A DNA stretch of 15,844 nt from CAZSXS01 sp964611385 (lineage in GTDB: Bacteria; Bacillota; Clostridia; Lachnospirales; CAYPQA01): the NCBI GenBank assembly GCA_964611385.1, contig CAZSXS010000082.1, forward strand, positions 1-15,844, in the 5' to 3' direction. Of the stretch, positions 14,993 through 15,844 are shown one piece after another. Under the pieces are notes generated by a model. It saw only the letters and a program-made list of their open reading frames with translations, searched no databases and was not told where the DNA came from. Every line of letters starts with the position of its first letter. The stretch's first letter is position 1. The position numbers and the translations under genes are program-made.

Positions 14993-15760
14993 CTAGGGTC
15001 TGAACACCAACAACACAACAGCCAAGGCAAACACATAAAAAGCAAAAAATTTCAACTTAGCTTGTTTGATCAGCTTCATGGCAAAATTCACGGCTATGTA
15101 TCCAGAAAGCATGGCAGCCACGAACCCAAAGATCATCGGCAGGGGTTCACCAGTAAAGACCGCCTCGCCGGTGACAAAATCCTTCAACTGCAGCACCGAA
15201 GCACCCAGGATGACAGGGATGGACATAAGGAAGGAAAACTTAGCAGCAGCTTCCCGGTTCAGGCCTCGGAAAAGAGAACCAACGATGGTGCTGCCGGAGC
15301 GCGAGACTGCGGGGGCAATGGCTACAGCCTGCATGGAGCCGATGAACAGGGCATCCCCAATGCTAAGATCCTCCATTTTTTTGGTTCCTTCCTTTTTACT
15401 GTCAGCATAAAGCAAGAACATACCCGTGAGCAAAAAGCCAGTTGCCAAATACTGGCCAGTAGCAAACAGCTCCTCAATAAAGTCGCCAAACAAAACAGTA
15501 GCGAGCACAGCCGGGATGGTTGCCAGCACAAGCAACAAGGTCAGTTTTTGGAAAGGCTTTTTTAAAAGCCCCAACACATCCTTATAGAAAACAATCACAA
15601 CAGACACCAAGGTACCCAAATGCAGGAGGATATCAAAACTCATATCCGGTTTAGTACCCATCAATTTTTCAAAAAGCACCAGGTGGCCAGAGCTTGAAAC
15701 AGGCAAAAACTCAGCCAGACCCTGAATGACACCGAGCAGCACAGCTTGAAGAACACTCAT
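14993..15760 (-). CDS. uppP: undecaprenyl-diphosphatase
   Basis: An integral membrane enzyme that dephosphorylates undecaprenyl diphosphate to regenerate the lipid carrier for peptidoglycan and other envelope polymers; extra copies give bacitracin resistance. The 255-residue length is slightly short of the usual 265-280. Both signature regions are present: GVIQGLAEFLPVSSSGHL (10-27) with E17, and PAVSRSGST (150-158) with the conserved arginine. Hydrophobic helices fill the rest. The start is ATG with AAAGGA about 10 nt upstream. It starts a run of three minus-strand genes. Functionally it belongs with murA in the same window. Confidence 0.95.
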   Translation of the reverse strand: MSVLQAVLLGVIQGLAEFLPVSSSGHLVLFEKLMGTKPDMSFDILLHLGTLVSVVIVFYKDVLGLLKKPFQKLTLLLVLATIPAVLATVLFGDFIEELFATGQYLATGFLLTGMFLLYADSKKEGTKKMEDLSIGDALFIGSMQAVAIAPAVSRSGSTIVGSLFRGLNREAAAKFSFLMSIPVILGASVLQLKDFVTGEAVFTGEPLPMIFGFVAAMLSGYIAVNFAMKLIKQAKLKFFAFYVFALAVVLLVFRP

Positions 15761-15805
15761 AACAAAATCCTTTCTTGAATATCATTAAGACCTTGGGGAA
15801 AGGAG

Positions 15806-15844
15806 GGAAAAAACTTTTTTCAAACGGCGAAAAAAGTTTTTTCC
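15806..15844. repeat. perfect 16-bp hairpin at the right edge
   Basis: Bases 15806-15821 (GGAAAAAACTTTTTTC) are the exact reverse complement of 15829-15844, with loop AAACGGC. Each arm is itself nearly palindromic (six A, C or G, six T). It lies 46 bp upstream of the uppP start. It could terminate a minus-strand gene entering from the right or a plus-strand unit, or be one end of a small repeat; the window ends exactly with the arm. Confidence 0.6.

Noticed and set aside
14947..15045. Upstream extension of the radical SAM protein to 15045
   Set aside because: It would overlap the uppP gene by over 50 bp in another frame and lacks a ribosome binding site; GGAGGG supports ATG 14946.

Overview
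The window looks like a chromosomal segment of a low-to-mid GC Gram-positive bacterium of the Bacillota, most likely a clostridial-type anaerobe. Almost every gene has a strong AGGAGG-type ribosome binding site, the promoters are sigma-A-like, there is a YuaF/FloT-type flotillin operon, a membrane-anchored glycerophosphodiesterase of Firmicutes type, and a radical SAM protein of a family common in Clostridia. I cannot name a genus. No rRNA, tRNA or CRISPR array is visible.

Layout. Left part (67-3586): a membrane glycerophosphodiester phosphodiesterase on the minus strand diverges from an SPFH (stomatin-like) membrane protein followed by a small ribbon-helix-helix DNA-binding protein. The SPFH promoter carries a perfect 10-bp palindrome over its -10 box. 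Next (3576-7213): murA on the minus strand, then the plus-strand pair nfeD-like/yuaF and floT, closed by a very long bidirectional terminator. Next (7212-9871): a minus-strand operon of a sugar isomerase/epimerase-like TIM-barrel protein, a formylglycine-type sulfatase and the YraN-family protein, the last coupled through an ATGA overlap. Divergent from it (10141 to about 10458) lies the wreck of a second sulfatase, with its N-terminus fused to its C-terminus by an internal deletion.

Immediately after the wreck comes an AT-rich accessory cassette (10667-12723): an OLD/RecF-like AAA ATPase and a TOPRIM/DUF4276-like partner that overlap by 4 bp. This is the best candidate in the window for a little-described system, probably a two-gene anti-phage module. 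Right part (12755-15760, all minus strand): uppP, a radical SAM DNA-modification/repair-type protein and a TrmH/SpoU RNA methyltransferase, probably co-transcribed in that order. The window ends in a perfect 16-bp hairpin.

How the genes fit together: murA and uppP serve peptidoglycan synthesis and its lipid carrier. The glycerophosphodiesterase, the SPFH protein, the NfeD-like protein and FloT all act in or on the membrane. The sulfatase/isomerase operon and the broken sulfatase suggest use of sulfated sugars that is partly decaying. The ATPase/TOPRIM cassette is compositionally foreign and sits between the decayed sulfatase and the core methyltransferase gene.
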